A stretch of DNA of 64,000 nt from Lachnotalea sp. AF33-28 (lineage in GTDB: Bacteria; Bacillota; Clostridia; Lachnospirales; Lachnospiraceae): NCBI RefSeq assembly GCF_003477885.1, contig NZ_QUEE01000011.1:1-64000 (forward strand). Reading direction: 5' to 3'. How positions within the stretch are numbered: position 1 is the first letter of the stretch; the number at the start of each line of letters is the position of its first letter. The notes beneath the pieces are model-generated. The model was not told the DNA's origin. It made no database searches and was given only the letters and a program-made list of their open reading frames with translations. Below, one piece after another: positions 16,754-25,178 of this stretch. A program made the position numbers and the translations under genes.

Positions 16754-18226
16754 CTACCTCTCCTTTCCATCTGAAACAGAGAAAAGCTCTCTCAATTTCG
16801 GGAGGGCCTCCATTGTAACTGATACGTCATCGGGCATTTCGCCTTCGTCAAAATGCAAGACACGAGAACAGGTACGGCAGACAAACTCAAAATCATGGGT
16901 GACAATGAAAATGACTTTTCCCATATCGGATAATCGCCGGATCAGTCCCGCCACCTGCGTCATACTGTCAAAGTCAAGACCGCTGGTCGGTTCATCAAAT
17001 ACAAGCAAGTCTTTCCCACAAATCATGCTGACAGCTACTGCTACTCGTTGCTTTTGACCGCCGGAAAGCGTGTTTGGATGGCGCTCCCGGTATGGGGTAA
17101 GGCCCAATTCCTCCAAAGTTGCATTTACCAGTGTTTGATCTGGATTGCGTATACCAAAGGAACACTCTGCCTCCACGCTGTCAGCGAAAAGTTCATAATT
17201 CACATCCTGCATAACCATGTAGGAGCGTTTTAGCCTTTCCTTACGCTCAATCGGCTTTCTTTCCCACAAGAATTGTCCATCACAGTCTTTGTGAAGCCCA
17301 CAGAGAGCGCGGGAAAATGTAGTTTTTCCAGCTCCGTTATGTCCAACTACGCCAATCACTTCGCCCTTTCCGGCGGATAGTCCAATGTCATGCAAAATGG
17401 TTTGCTTCTTGTAACGGAGCGTCACATTCCGCAATTCCAATACAGGGGTAGGCGCAGGCAAGTGGGTTTTTGGTGGGAATACCGCCTGTAGATCAACAGC
17501 CCGCAGCCCCATGTGTTCACGGTCAGGTTCAGATAGCTGCCGAAATTCTTCCGGGGTGTATATTCCTTTGATTTCTCCTTTTTCCAGATAAACAATTCGG
17601 TCAGCCAACTCCGTCAGGTAGTACAGACGATGTTCCGCTATCAAAATTGTTTTGCCCTGTTTTTTTATCAGCCGCAAATGTTCCTTTAGTTCCTGGATCG
17701 AAGTCATATCCAGATTAGATGATGGTTCATCCAGTAGATAAATCTGTGGGTTCATGGCATAAACAGAAGCAAAGGCGATTTTCTGCTTTTCTCCGCCGGA
17801 CAACTCAAAAATATTCCTGTTCCGTAGCTTTTGAATACGCAAATCTTCAGTTGTCTGCTCTACTCGCTCAGCCAATTTCTTAGGAGGGCGAGCTTCATTT
17901 TCAATTCCAAAGGCAATCTCGCTGTCTGTATCAACATTGAAAAACTGCGTCCGTGGATTTTGGAAAACGGAGCCAACTTTAGCGGCAATCTGATACATAG
18001 GGATATTGCTGATTTCCTGACCATCTACCAGCACACGGCCATGAAGCTCTCCCTGATAAAACTGAGGGATCAGGCCATTCACCAGCCTTGTAATCGTTGT
18101 TTTTCCGCACCCGCTGCGGCCACAGAACAGGACGCATTCTCCGTCCGAAATTTTCAAATTGATGTCATGCAGCCCACCATGTTCCTGCCCCGTATAGGAA
18201 AACGATACATTTTCAAACTCAATCAA
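16754..18226 (-). CDS. ECF-type transporter ATPase, two fused ATP-binding domains (EcfA-like)
   Basis: The product is about 490 residues with two complete ABC ATPase domains. The first has Walker A CGRSGCGKTT and signature ELSGGEKQK (residues about 1-230). The second has Walker A GHNGAGKTT, signature TLSGGQKQR and Walker B LLVFDEPTSGLD (about 265-490). This fused EcfA/EcfA' layout powers ECF importers together with EcfT and an S component, which are the next two genes upstream. A TTG start at 18226, overlapping the ecfT stop (TTGA) behind GGGGAGG, gives IEFENVSFSYTG; an ATG at 18250 is an alternative. Translation is probably coupled to ecfT. Confidence 0.88.
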   Translation of the reverse strand: MIEFENVSFSYTGQEHGGLHDINLKISDGECVLFCGRSGCGKTTITRLVNGLIPQFYQGELHGRVLVDGQEISNIPMYQIAAKVGSVFQNPRTQFFNVDTDSEIAFGIENEARPPKKLAERVEQTTEDLRIQKLRNRNIFELSGGEKQKIAFASVYAMNPQIYLLDEPSSNLDMTSIQELKEHLRLIKKQGKTILIAEHRLYYLTELADRIVYLEKGEIKGIYTPEEFRQLSEPDREHMGLRAVDLQAVFPPKTHLPAPTPVLELRNVTLRYKKQTILHDIGLSAGKGEVIGVVGHNGAGKTTFSRALCGLHKDCDGQFLWERKPIERKERLKRSYMVMQDVNYELFADSVEAECSFGIRNPDQTLVNATLEELGLTPYRERHPNTLSGGQKQRVAVAVSMICGKDLLVFDEPTSGLDFDSMTQVAGLIRRLSDMGKVIFIVTHDFEFVCRTCSRVLHFDEGEMPDDVSVTMEALPKLRELFSVSDGKER

Positions 18227-18948
18227 CCAATCACACCTCCCCGCACACATAATTCAAAAATCAGATAAGCTACGGCAACGGCCATAACACCCCAATCGGC
18301 AACTCCGCATTTTATCTGGACAAGACAGGTGCGTGGATTGGGATTTTCAATTCCACGAGTGACAGAAGCAACAGAAAGATCATCCGCTGCTTTTGAAGCT
18401 GCCATCAACAAAGGCACATAAATACACTCAACCGTCATGCCCGGATGTGCTAAAAAGCCCGCCAGAGAAGGTGAAACATCTCTCATCCGCATAGCGTCCT
18501 TGATATATCGCCAGTCCTCTTGAATAGTTGGAATGTACCGCAGCATAACTGCCATAGGAATTACTAACTTTTTGGGTGCGTGGACACGGTTCATAGCAGA
18601 CAGGAACTCATTGACTTTTGTAGTAGTCAGAACAATCCCAGCCAAGGTTCCGCACGCATAGACCTTATGAAACAATCCTAAAAAGGCAATAAACATTGTC
18701 CGCAGCGTGCCTGTCATTTCTGCCATGATCCAAACTGTCAGGACACAGATGACCGCATAAAAGCATACAGCCTTAATGACATATTTCCACTTTCCAAAGA
18801 AAGCACCCAATATCGCAATCAGCATAACAAGGACAAATTGATATGCAAGTGAAGGAGCGAACATGGACGATAAAACACATATAAGAATAAGAAAGAGCTT
18901 GGCCCGTGGGTCGAGCCAAAGCCCTTTCTTGTGGCGTTTACCGCTCAT
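18223..18948 (-). CDS. ECF transporter transmembrane component (EcfT/CbiQ family)
   Basis: This 241-residue membrane protein of the CbiQ/EcfT family has membrane segments near 15-65, 70-95, 105-130 and 215-235. The conserved coupling motif region PLLMAASKAADDLSVASVTRGIE contains the A-x-R-G signature used to contact EcfA. It lies between the S component (4-bp overlap at 18945-18948) and the fused ATPase, completing an ECF set in the ICE cargo. Confidence 0.88.
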   Translation of the reverse strand: MSGKRHKKGLWLDPRAKLFLILICVLSSMFAPSLAYQFVLVMLIAILGAFFGKWKYVIKAVCFYAVICVLTVWIMAEMTGTLRTMFIAFLGLFHKVYACGTLAGIVLTTTKVNEFLSAMNRVHAPKKLVIPMAVMLRYIPTIQEDWRYIKDAMRMRDVSPSLAGFLAHPGMTVECIYVPLLMAASKAADDLSVASVTRGIENPNPRTCLVQIKCGVADWGVMAVAVAYLIFELCVRGGVIG

Positions 18949-19556
18949 TCTGTAATACCTGCTTTTTCAAACTGCTTTTTCAGCATTTTGCAGCCTACAA
19001 AAGCGCTGATTGCAGATGTAATGATAACAGCAGCGAACATGGCAATCAGGATGCCGGTATTTGCAGTTGCCTGCATGGTGTCGATGTAGCTCTGTTCGGT
19101 TCCATTACCCAGCATGGTCTGCGCCCAGCCGTTGGGATCAACAAAGAACACGATATATGAACCAGTGCCACCGAGAGAGAACAGGATATAAGACAGGCTG
19201 TTGAGTTTTTTGCTTTTGTACTGCCCTGCACCAGCAACAAAGTCCGCGACAATCGCCATGATCAGATAGCCCAATGCAAAAGCCCAGTGCATACCGGTCA
19301 CGAACCAAATAATACCCATGATAACGCCCATTATAGAAAGGCTCCAACGCTTATGTACTTTTGCAATCAGCAAAAGATAAATGGGGCCAGCAAGCAGCCC
19401 ACCTCCTGCCGGCATGAAAAAAGTAAGTACAGGATTCGTTGCAAAAAAGACACCGCCCACCAATACAAAAACAAATAACAGTGCAGTAAAAATACCTGTT
19501 GTTACAAGGTCTTTCACTGTCAGACCTTTGTTCATAGAATTTACTTGATTACTCAT
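18945..19556 (-). CDS. ECF transporter S component, MptD/Trep_Strep family
   Basis: This 203-residue protein is strongly hydrophobic with about six membrane segments (residues about 15-40, 47-65, 75-95, 97-115, 125-145, 165-190). It resembles the Trep_Strep/MptD group of substrate-binding S components found next to EcfT and EcfA genes. It is first in the cargo operon, reading away from the AraC regulator. The substrate is not proven. The neighbouring YbtPQ-like pair and the YbtA-like regulator point to a siderophore or metal chelate. Confidence 0.82.
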   Translation of the reverse strand: MSNQVNSMNKGLTVKDLVTTGIFTALLFVFVLVGGVFFATNPVLTFFMPAGGGLLAGPIYLLLIAKVHKRWSLSIMGVIMGIIWFVTGMHWAFALGYLIMAIVADFVAGAGQYKSKKLNSLSYILFSLGGTGSYIVFFVDPNGWAQTMLGNGTEQSYIDTMQATANTGILIAMFAAVIITSAISAFVGCKMLKKQFEKAGITE

Positions 19557-19742
19557 TTTGACCTCCTACCTTTCATTGTCTTGACTCGACAAGTGGTTTG
19601 TGATATTCTTCGGTTAGATAGTTCTAACCACTGTCTAATACAATACGCATTTATCGAACAACATTCAATAGGCACCGTCGATGTTCGTCTGTTCCTTTCA
19701 AAAGTTCGTCTAATCGTTGCAAAAAGGAGGCGGTCTGTTTTC
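19557..19742. promoter_or_regulatory. Divergent control region of the transport cargo
   Basis: The 186-bp gap between the S-component gene and the AraC gene contains a short palindrome, GGTTAGA-TAGT-TCTAACC (19612-19629), and the broader pair AAGTGGTT...AACCACT around it. These are candidate operators for the AraC-type regulator. TTGACT near 19581 is a possible -35 element. Confidence 0.45.
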
Positions 19743-20711
19743 ATGTCTGAAATTATTGACCAGTTTTATACACCGTTACTGATTGAACACGGTTTTATCC
19801 ATGACCCAGACAACCAGCAATATGGGGCATTAGGTGACTGCTGGAAACTTTCTCCCGAAGTTGGAGAAGGCTCCTACTGGACTTATGGACAGAAAGACCT
19901 ATATGATATTAAAATCCACAACTTTTCCTTCCACGAAGATTTCATGTTGGAATGTTCCCTGCCGGAATGTCTGAGTATCACTCGGTATGACTCTATTTCC
20001 GGGGAGGAATTATCTCCATACCGTAGGCTGTCTGCCGGTTGTATCAAAACATTTATTGGAGGCTACGCTCCATACAAGGCTTTGATACATAAAAATATTC
20101 CAATCCGTTCGGTTGGGATTGAGATTGCACCGGCATATTATGAGGACTACCTGAAAAAACTGTACCCAGAGGCACAGATCAATCCTGTGGATGCATTTCG
20201 GAAGATCGACCAAACTTCCGACTTTCCAGAAATGTCACGGTTACTCACAGAAATCAAAGACTATCGCGGGGAAGGGATTGCCGCAAAACTTTTTTATGAG
20301 GGTAAAGTCGCAGAAGCTGTTTCAATGGTGGTGGAATATCAGAAGAAGCATCCTGATAAACCAGCCCATAAGCTCTCTCAACAGGATATTGAAAATCTCC
20401 AAATAGTTGCCGCTTATCTTAGCGATCACTATGCTTTTGATATTCCTCTGGAACGGCTAACACAGATTGCCTGCATGGGAACAACAAAGCTCAAAAGCTG
20501 TTTTAAGAAATACTACGACTGCACCATCACGGAATATGTTCAACAGCGGCGCATGAGCCAAGCAGAATATCTGCTGGCATATACAGAGCTGACAGTCGGG
20601 CAAGTTGCCCAAACAGTAGGCTATTCCACTTCAAGCCGATTTGCAGAATTATTCCGTAAAAGCACTGGATTGTTACCATTAGAGTACAGAAAAAACGCAC
20701 AACGAAAGTAA
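19743..20711 (+). CDS. AraC-family regulator of the transport cargo (YbtA/PchR-like)
   Basis: The 322-residue protein has an N-terminal sensing region and a C-terminal AraC double helix-turn-helix (about 225-318: IPLERLTQIACMGTTKLKSCFKKYYDCTITEYVQQRRMSQAEYLL, VGQVAQTVGYSTSSRFAELFRKSTGLLPLEYRK). The motif MGTTKLKSCFKKYYDCTI is typical of the PchR/YbtA group that senses ferric siderophores. The ATG at 19743 lies behind AAAAGGAGG (spacing about 12). It is divergent from the ECF/ABC operon, so it probably activates uptake when the ligand is present. Ligand identity is inference. Confidence 0.85.
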   Translation: MSEIIDQFYTPLLIEHGFIHDPDNQQYGALGDCWKLSPEVGEGSYWTYGQKDLYDIKIHNFSFHEDFMLECSLPECLSITRYDSISGEELSPYRRLSAGCIKTFIGGYAPYKALIHKNIPIRSVGIEIAPAYYEDYLKKLYPEAQINPVDAFRKIDQTSDFPEMSRLLTEIKDYRGEGIAAKLFYEGKVAEAVSMVVEYQKKHPDKPAHKLSQQDIENLQIVAAYLSDHYAFDIPLERLTQIACMGTTKLKSCFKKYYDCTITEYVQQRRMSQAEYLLAYTELTVGQVAQTVGYSTSSRFAELFRKSTGLLPLEYRKNAQRK

Positions 20712-20714
20712 AAT

Positions 20715-20740
20715 GAGCGCCAGAGTTTACTCTGGCGCTC
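20715..20740 (+). terminator. Terminator after the AraC gene
   Basis: A perfect 11-bp stem, GAGCGCCAGAG (20715-20725) with CTCTGGCGCTC (20730-20740), 3 bp after the stop and followed by GTCTGATTTTAT. Confidence 0.75.
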
Positions 20741-20853
20741 GTCTGATTTTATGTTGAATTATAAAATGTGGTGAAATTAAATAGTCAGTAGTATGAAATA
20801 CAAAGTCGTTCAAATAATATCACATGAAATGTAAAATCATATCAGGTGATGTT

Positions 20854-21213
20854 ATGAAGATAGAACGAGATGAAAGACGCTTTGATTTTCACGATATAGG
20901 GCTCGCCATCAAGCGGGCAAGAGAAGCCAGCGGCATGACACAGGAGCAACTGGCCTATATTGTTGACCGCGCTCCGCGTACCATTATGTATAATGAAAAT
21001 GATGGTCAGCATCCAAGCTTCAACACCTTTTATCAGATGGTCACAATGTTTGATATATCGGTGGATCAATACTTTTACCCGTCCCAAAATAGCGGGAGCG
21101 AGTGCAGAAAGCGGATTGATGCCATGTTGAACGCCTTGGACGAAAGAGAATTGAAAATCGTTGAAGCTACAATCCAAGCGATGAAAGCATCGAAAGAAAC
21201 GGAGGAAACGTAA
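20854..21213 (+). CDS. XRE-type helix-turn-helix repressor of the ICE
   Basis: The 119-residue protein has an N-terminal Cro/CI-type helix-turn-helix (IGLAIKRAREASGMTQEQLAYIVDRAPRTIMYNENDGQHPSFNTFYQMVTMFDISVDQYF) and a C-terminal helical tail (LDERELKIVEATIQAMKAS). The ATG at 20854 follows AGGTGA. It is the only ICE backbone gene on the plus strand and faces the mobilisation genes, a common position for the ICE master repressor. An association with the 23-bp palindromes is possible but untested. Confidence 0.82.
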   Translation: MKIERDERRFDFHDIGLAIKRAREASGMTQEQLAYIVDRAPRTIMYNENDGQHPSFNTFYQMVTMFDISVDQYFYPSQNSGSECRKRIDAMLNALDERELKIVEATIQAMKASKETEET

Positions 21214-21238
21214 AAGAAAGCGTAACCTCCGTTTTTTT
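21199..21238 (+). terminator. Terminator of the XRE gene
   Basis: ACGGAGG (21199-21205, inside the gene end) can pair with CCTCCGT (21226-21232), followed by a run of seven T. Confidence 0.65.
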
Positions 21239-21279
21239 GCGCCATGTTGCGGGTTGCGCGTTTTGGCAAGCAATTCGGG

Positions 21280-21357
21280 TGTGGCCACACTCCGAAATTT
21301 TTGCAGGGCGCAGGGCCCGCAAAAATGCTTGTTGGGGAGCTCCCCAAACCCGCTGTA
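21280..21357. other. Candidate oriT of the ICE
   Basis: This structured block next to the relaxase gene contains GTGTGGCCACAC, TTTTTGC...GCAAAAA and GCTTGTTGGGGAGCTCCCCAAACCC. The last, CTTGTTGGGGAG followed by CCCCAAACCC and GCT, recurs in the nested element upstream of its mobC (40314-40345, opposite strand). Sharing by two relaxase-linked regions is the main reason to call it oriT. The nick site is not assigned. Confidence 0.55.
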
Positions 21358-21380
21358 CTTCGGGACAAATTGTCCCGAAG
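21358..21380. repeat. ICE palindrome copy 4
   Basis: CTTCGGGACA-AAT-TGTCCCGAAG with perfect 10-bp arms, 36 bp downstream of the relaxase stop and directly beside the candidate oriT. Confidence 0.9.
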
Positions 21381-21415
21381 TCCCGGTGCGCTGCACCGTA
21401 GTCTGCGGCCCGTCA

Positions 21416-22843
21416 CTATCGTTCCTGGGCCTTATTTTCACGCTCGTCTGTTATGCCGAGCAGATGATCAATGTTCGCTTTTATTGCCACGGCCTCCCGC
21501 ATTTGCCGCTGGGCATCCCGGTATTCTGCATAAAGCTCTTTCTTTTGTCGCGCCAGCTCACGGCGGGATTTTTTTAGTGCTTCAATTTTAGGGAGCTTTG
21601 CGCCGTTCAGTATGGTGTTCATGGTATCCTTTGCCGCCCGGTAAGTGGCAAGCTCCACTTCATGCTGGGCCAGATACTTTTTGCTGTACCGCGCAGCCTT
21701 GTACCCATCGAACACCGGGCGGGTCTTGGCATAGTCCACCGTGGCAGCCATCAGCTCCGAGGTTTTGGAAAGGGCCTCCTCCGTTGTGCGGAGCTCGTCA
21801 GACAGCTTGTGAAAGCGATCCACAGCAGCCTCGGTGCGGGCCGTCAGCGCCGCATAGTCTGTCAGATGATGCTCCTGCAAATACTGGAGCGCGGCAGCCA
21901 TCTGTTTTAGGTTGTAGACCTTGGCCCATCGTTCATAGGCCGGGCCTTTGCCCTGGGCCATACGCTCTTGAATGTCGATGATAAGATTAACTCGCCGTGG
22001 CGGAACCGTGAGCTCCTCTGGCAGCTCAGGGAGCGGACGTTCCCCGGCAATTACCGCCTTGATGTCCTCCGGGTCAAATCCGACTCCAAGTGTGGAAGCC
22101 CGGAGCCGGGTCGGTTTTTCCTGCCCGGGCGCAAGGAATGAGATAACACCACCGCGCCCCTGTTTCACCACAAAGCCGGACTCCTCCATGAGACGGAGAA
22201 AGTCGGCAAAGTCCGTGGGCTTTTTCTCCAAAGCGGCGAGAACAGCCAGCCGCACCCGCTGCTTGGCAGAGGGTGGCTTTTCTCCGATCCACTGTCCATA
22301 GTGGAGAAAACGACCCTTGCTGTGCTGGCACGGATTTTGGATAACAGACAATTCATGTTCGATGCACACGCGGTCAGAGAGCCGCCGCAGGGCAAAGGAC
22401 GAACCAATGAAATTATGAAATTTCCGGGAGCGATCAAAGGCCGTCGCATTGAAATAAATATGATTGTGGATATGGGCCTTATCGGTATGCGTACAGACAA
22501 AGAATTGATGCTTTCCCTTTGTCCAGCGCATCGCCGTTTCATAACCGATACGGTTTGCTTCTTCCGCCGTAACCTCCCCGGGCAGAAACGCCTGCCGGAT
22601 CTGAAAGAACAGGGCTCCGCGAGATACGGCCCGGCCTGTCTCTGCAAGGTATTGACTTTTTACCAGAAGAAACTCGGCGGGAGCCGTGTTCGGATCGCAG
22701 AGATAGGAAGATACGGCTCCCAGCTTTTCCGGGTTCAGGCCATAGGTGAAACGATCCTCCATCGTTTGAATTGCACTTTTTCCCGCCGCTGTTTTATAAG
22801 GGCGGATGTAGGTGGTCGCCGTAAAAATTCCTCCTTCCGGCAA
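21416..22843 (-). CDS. MobA/VirD2-type relaxase of the ICE
   Basis: This 475-residue (468 if started at codon 8) MOBP-type relaxase nicks oriT and leads the strand into the recipient. Residues near 8 (TTYIRPYKTAAGKSAIQT) begin the relaxase fold. The metal-binding motif is HTDKAHIHNHIYFNA (about 115-130). A long coiled-coil C-terminus follows (320-470). No ATG exists at the expected start. The well-placed ribosome site GGAAGGAGG is followed by ACG (22822-22820) where homologues would read ATG-GCG-ACC-ACC-TAC. The only upstream alternative is a TTG at 22843 without a ribosome site. Transfer activity may therefore be weak. mobC lies upstream. Confidence 0.88.
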   Translation of the reverse strand: MPEGGIFTATTYIRPYKTAAGKSAIQTMEDRFTYGLNPEKLGAVSSYLCDPNTAPAEFLLVKSQYLAETGRAVSRGALFFQIRQAFLPGEVTAEEANRIGYETAMRWTKGKHQFFVCTHTDKAHIHNHIYFNATAFDRSRKFHNFIGSSFALRRLSDRVCIEHELSVIQNPCQHSKGRFLHYGQWIGEKPPSAKQRVRLAVLAALEKKPTDFADFLRLMEESGFVVKQGRGGVISFLAPGQEKPTRLRASTLGVGFDPEDIKAVIAGERPLPELPEELTVPPRRVNLIIDIQERMAQGKGPAYERWAKVYNLKQMAAALQYLQEHHLTDYAALTARTEAAVDRFHKLSDELRTTEEALSKTSELMAATVDYAKTRPVFDGYKAARYSKKYLAQHEVELATYRAAKDTMNTILNGAKLPKIEALKKSRRELARQKKELYAEYRDAQRQMREAVAIKANIDHLLGITDERENKAQER

Positions 22844-22855
22844 ACAGTATTTTTA

Positions 22856-22878
22856 CTTTGGGACACTTTGTCCCGAAG
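22856..22878. repeat. ICE palindrome copy 5
   Basis: CTTTGGGACA-CTT-TGTCCCGAAG, in the gap between mobC and the relaxase gene, about 35 bp upstream of the relaxase ribosome site. Confidence 0.85.
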
Positions 22879-22920
22879 TAGAAAAAGCCGGGGAGCGGTA
22901 TCAACCACTCCCCGGACGGG

Positions 22921-23268
22921 TCAGAGCTCTACCAGCGCGGAGAGCTGTTTCAAAAGATCAGACAGCGGCCCCCACAAAGCAGCATAGTCCCGCTGTAAGG
23001 CTGCGAGTTCTTCGGGATAAATTGCGCCGTAGGTGTTGGCCTGAATTGCCACTTGGTTCAGATTGTTGGAGCAGCGCCGCTGGAGCGAAACCAGCTCACG
23101 AACAGGCGAAAGGTCAACATGAAGCACATACCCACTCAGGGCCATTTTCCGCATATAGGCTCCCATGTTACGGATGCCAGCCTCCGCCATACGTTCTTGA
23201 ATCAGGGCCTGCTCCTCCTCCGACACCATCACATGAAGATGGATCGGACGGCGGCGTTTCTTTGTCAT
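22921..23268 (-). CDS. mobC: MobC-like mobilisation accessory protein
   Basis: The 115-residue protein has a ribbon-helix-helix-like N-terminus (RPIHLHVMVSEEEQALIQERMAEAGIRNMGAYMRKMALSGYVLHVDL) and the MobC-type core SLQRRCSNNLNQVAIQANTYG (the NLNQ-A motif). Such proteins open oriT for the relaxase encoded just downstream. Its ATG overlaps the stop of the small upstream gene (ATGA), so translation is coupled. Confidence 0.9.
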   Translation of the reverse strand: MTKKRRRPIHLHVMVSEEEQALIQERMAEAGIRNMGAYMRKMALSGYVLHVDLSPVRELVSLQRRCSNNLNQVAIQANTYGAIYPEELAALQRDYAALWGPLSDLLKQLSALVEL

Positions 23269-23429
23269 CGCTCCTCACGCTCCCGGCTGCGGCAGGCGCG
23301 GGGCGGCTCCTTTACCTTATCCAGCGGCTTTTCCTGTTCGTCTGCCGGAACGGGGCGCGGCAAATGAAATTCACGGTGCAGGCGCAGCGCCTCCAGTACA
23401 GACAAATCCTGTTCACGTTTCTTTTCCAT
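23265..23429 (-). CDS. Small charged ICE protein upstream of mobC
   Basis: This 54-codon gene begins with ATG at 23429 behind GGAGGTG and ends in TGA overlapping the mobC ATG by 4 bp. The product is MEKKREQDLSVLEALRLHRE followed by a proline- and arginine-rich tail (CRSREREER). It is very charged with no recognised domain. The coupling to mobC suggests a role in relaxosome formation, but this is context only. Confidence 0.6.
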   Translation of the reverse strand: MEKKREQDLSVLEALRLHREFHLPRPVPADEQEKPLDKVKEPPRACRSREREER

Positions 23430-23441
23430 ATACGCACCTCC

Positions 23442-24026
23442 TTATCTATCGCCACGGTCAGGCTGCCTCCGTTGGGGAGCCGGAGCCTCCGAGCCGCGAT
23501 CTGCCTCCGCCAACTTTGCCGCATTTTTCATCTGCTCGGCAATCGGACGGGGCCTGTCGGGATTATCAGGCGCAGGACGCAGCTCATAGTCGGATGCCTG
23601 TTTTTCCGTTAGCGGGCGGGTATAGGTAAGATAGCCCCAAGCCAAGAACGAGCCATTTTCCACCGGGATGCGCTGATCGTAATTGAAGATTTCATCCGGC
23701 TTGTTATAAGGCGGCTTCGGGAATGTCCCGATGTCCACAGGCCGCTGGGTCGAATAATACTTGTAAAGGCCGGGAGCCTCGGTCTGCCTGATCCCGACGT
23801 TATAAATACGCTGATAGTCCTGCACCCGGTCTGTGAAATCCTGTTCCATCGCGGTGCGGTCATTTCCATAGTGACCCCATTCATACTGCCGCTGGCCGTC
23901 CTTGTCATCATAGCAGGCCCATGTGACATAGCGGGATGGCGCGGTGGGATGTTCGCCCAATGCAAATCCTCGTCCATTTTCCAGCATGACCGCCTTCAAA
24001 ATAGCGTAGCCTTGATTTTTGTCCAT
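23442..24026 (-). CDS. Conserved ICE protein of unknown function
   Basis: This 194-residue soluble protein has an N-terminal part rich in aromatic residues (YAILKAVMLENGRGFALGEHPTAPSRYVTWACYDDKDGQ, GHYGNDRTAMEQDFTDRV) of a type commonly found in Tn1549-like elements. The C-terminal tail (PIAEQMKNAAKLAEADRGSEA) resembles the tails of other proteins of this ICE (32475 and 45743 also end in 'PIxEQMxxAA' helices). That shared tail may be a secretion or docking signal. No catalytic motif was recognised. Confidence 0.65.
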   Translation of the reverse strand: MDKNQGYAILKAVMLENGRGFALGEHPTAPSRYVTWACYDDKDGQRQYEWGHYGNDRTAMEQDFTDRVQDYQRIYNVGIRQTEAPGLYKYYSTQRPVDIGTFPKPPYNKPDEIFNYDQRIPVENGSFLAWGYLTYTRPLTEKQASDYELRPAPDNPDRPRPIAEQMKNAAKLAEADRGSEAPAPQRRQPDRGDR

Positions 24027-24039
24027 AGTACACCTCCCA

Positions 24040-24999
24040 TCATCGAGACATTTCTTTGTTTTCTCTTTTCACAAACGGCTGGAGCTGATAGGGGCTTGTA
24101 CCATCCTCGGGTCGCAGAAAGTCTATCCGGGCCGCAGCACGGATGGCGTTCTGGTTAAGCTGCCGCTGCCATGCCCCTTGGCTGGGAGCCCACTTAAAGC
24201 CGTTGCTTTTCAGTTCCTGCCGCTGATCGGCATCGGGCTTTTCCTCAAAAATAAGCTGCAAACGGTTTTCAGCCTCGTTGATTTTGGCCTCACCTCCGGG
24301 GAATGTCCAGCCAGCAAACTCGGAGCGGCTGCTCAGTTCCTCAATGCGCTGGCGTACACGGCGGATGTTGGCGTTGTTGTTGGAAAGCAGATAGGCGGGG
24401 TACGGCTTGCTTTTGTCCAAGTGCCATGACTGCGCCATATCTGCTTTGAGCTTTTCTGCCTGCTCCGGCGTAAGCTCCGGGCAACCGTCCAGCGTTTTGT
24501 GTTTCCGAAAATACGCATTGACCTCCTTCATGGTGGTCTGCTGGGACTCCAGCCCCTCCAGCTTTTTTGTCAGTTTTTCCACGGCAAGATCATCGTCTGC
24601 GCTGATCCCACCCATACCAACAGAGCGGATTTTATCAAGCAGCTTTGAAATCTCTGCATACTCTCCATAGTTGCGATCCAGGGCGGCGTTCTGCTTGTGC
24701 TTCTTTGACACAGGGAAGTTGCCGCCCCCAGAGATCAGAATAGAGGGTACACGGGCATCAATCACATTGCGTTCATTCAGATTTTCGGCAAGTTTCCGGG
24801 CATAGCGATCCACCAGTGTGTCAATCTTATCATGGTACATGGGATCGACACGCGCTTTCTGGCGTTCCGCCGCTGCATACGCTTCATCGACCATTGCCCG
24901 GTAGCCCGCCGTAGCGGAGCCCAGCTGATAGTCGGAAAAGCTGTTCATATCCTTTGCCCGCTTTGCGGCTTCTTCATTGATCGGATAATATTTCGGCAT
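24040..24999 (-). CDS. Conserved ICE protein, DUF3560-like mobile-element family
   Basis: The product is 319 residues and helical in the middle (SADDDLAVEKLTKKLEGLESQQTTMKEVNAYFRKH). It has the C-terminal block LKSNGFKWAPSQGAWQRQLNQNAIRAAARIDFL, which recurs in many conjugative-element and phage proteins. The function is not known. A role near the DNA-processing step is suggested by its place between the mob genes and the pilus genes. The ATG at 24999 follows GAAGGAGAT; the in-frame upstream sequence encodes palindrome copy 6 and is leader. Confidence 0.65.
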   Translation of the reverse strand: MPKYYPINEEAAKRAKDMNSFSDYQLGSATAGYRAMVDEAYAAAERQKARVDPMYHDKIDTLVDRYARKLAENLNERNVIDARVPSILISGGGNFPVSKKHKQNAALDRNYGEYAEISKLLDKIRSVGMGGISADDDLAVEKLTKKLEGLESQQTTMKEVNAYFRKHKTLDGCPELTPEQAEKLKADMAQSWHLDKSKPYPAYLLSNNNANIRRVRQRIEELSSRSEFAGWTFPGGEAKINEAENRLQLIFEEKPDADQRQELKSNGFKWAPSQGAWQRQLNQNAIRAAARIDFLRPEDGTSPYQLQPFVKRENKEMSR

Positions 25000-25025
25000 A
25001 GGATCTCCTTCCACAAAAGCCGGAA

Positions 25026-25048
25026 CTTTGGGACAAACTGTCCCAAAG
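25026..25048. repeat. ICE palindrome copy 6
   Basis: CTTTGGGACA-AAC-TGTCCCAAAG with perfect 10-bp arms, 27 bp upstream of the start codon at 24999. The outer A:T pairs differ from the G:C consensus on both arms, a compensatory change. Confidence 0.9.
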
Positions 25049-25178
25049 CCCCGGCAGCTAAAATGTTGACAGCATCTCACGGAAACAGGGCCGGACATAG
25101 AAACATACACCTCCCGCAGAAAAGGGCCTTAAAAAGCCTTGTCACAGGCGGGTTTAGGCTGGCCTAATTGTCAACACA

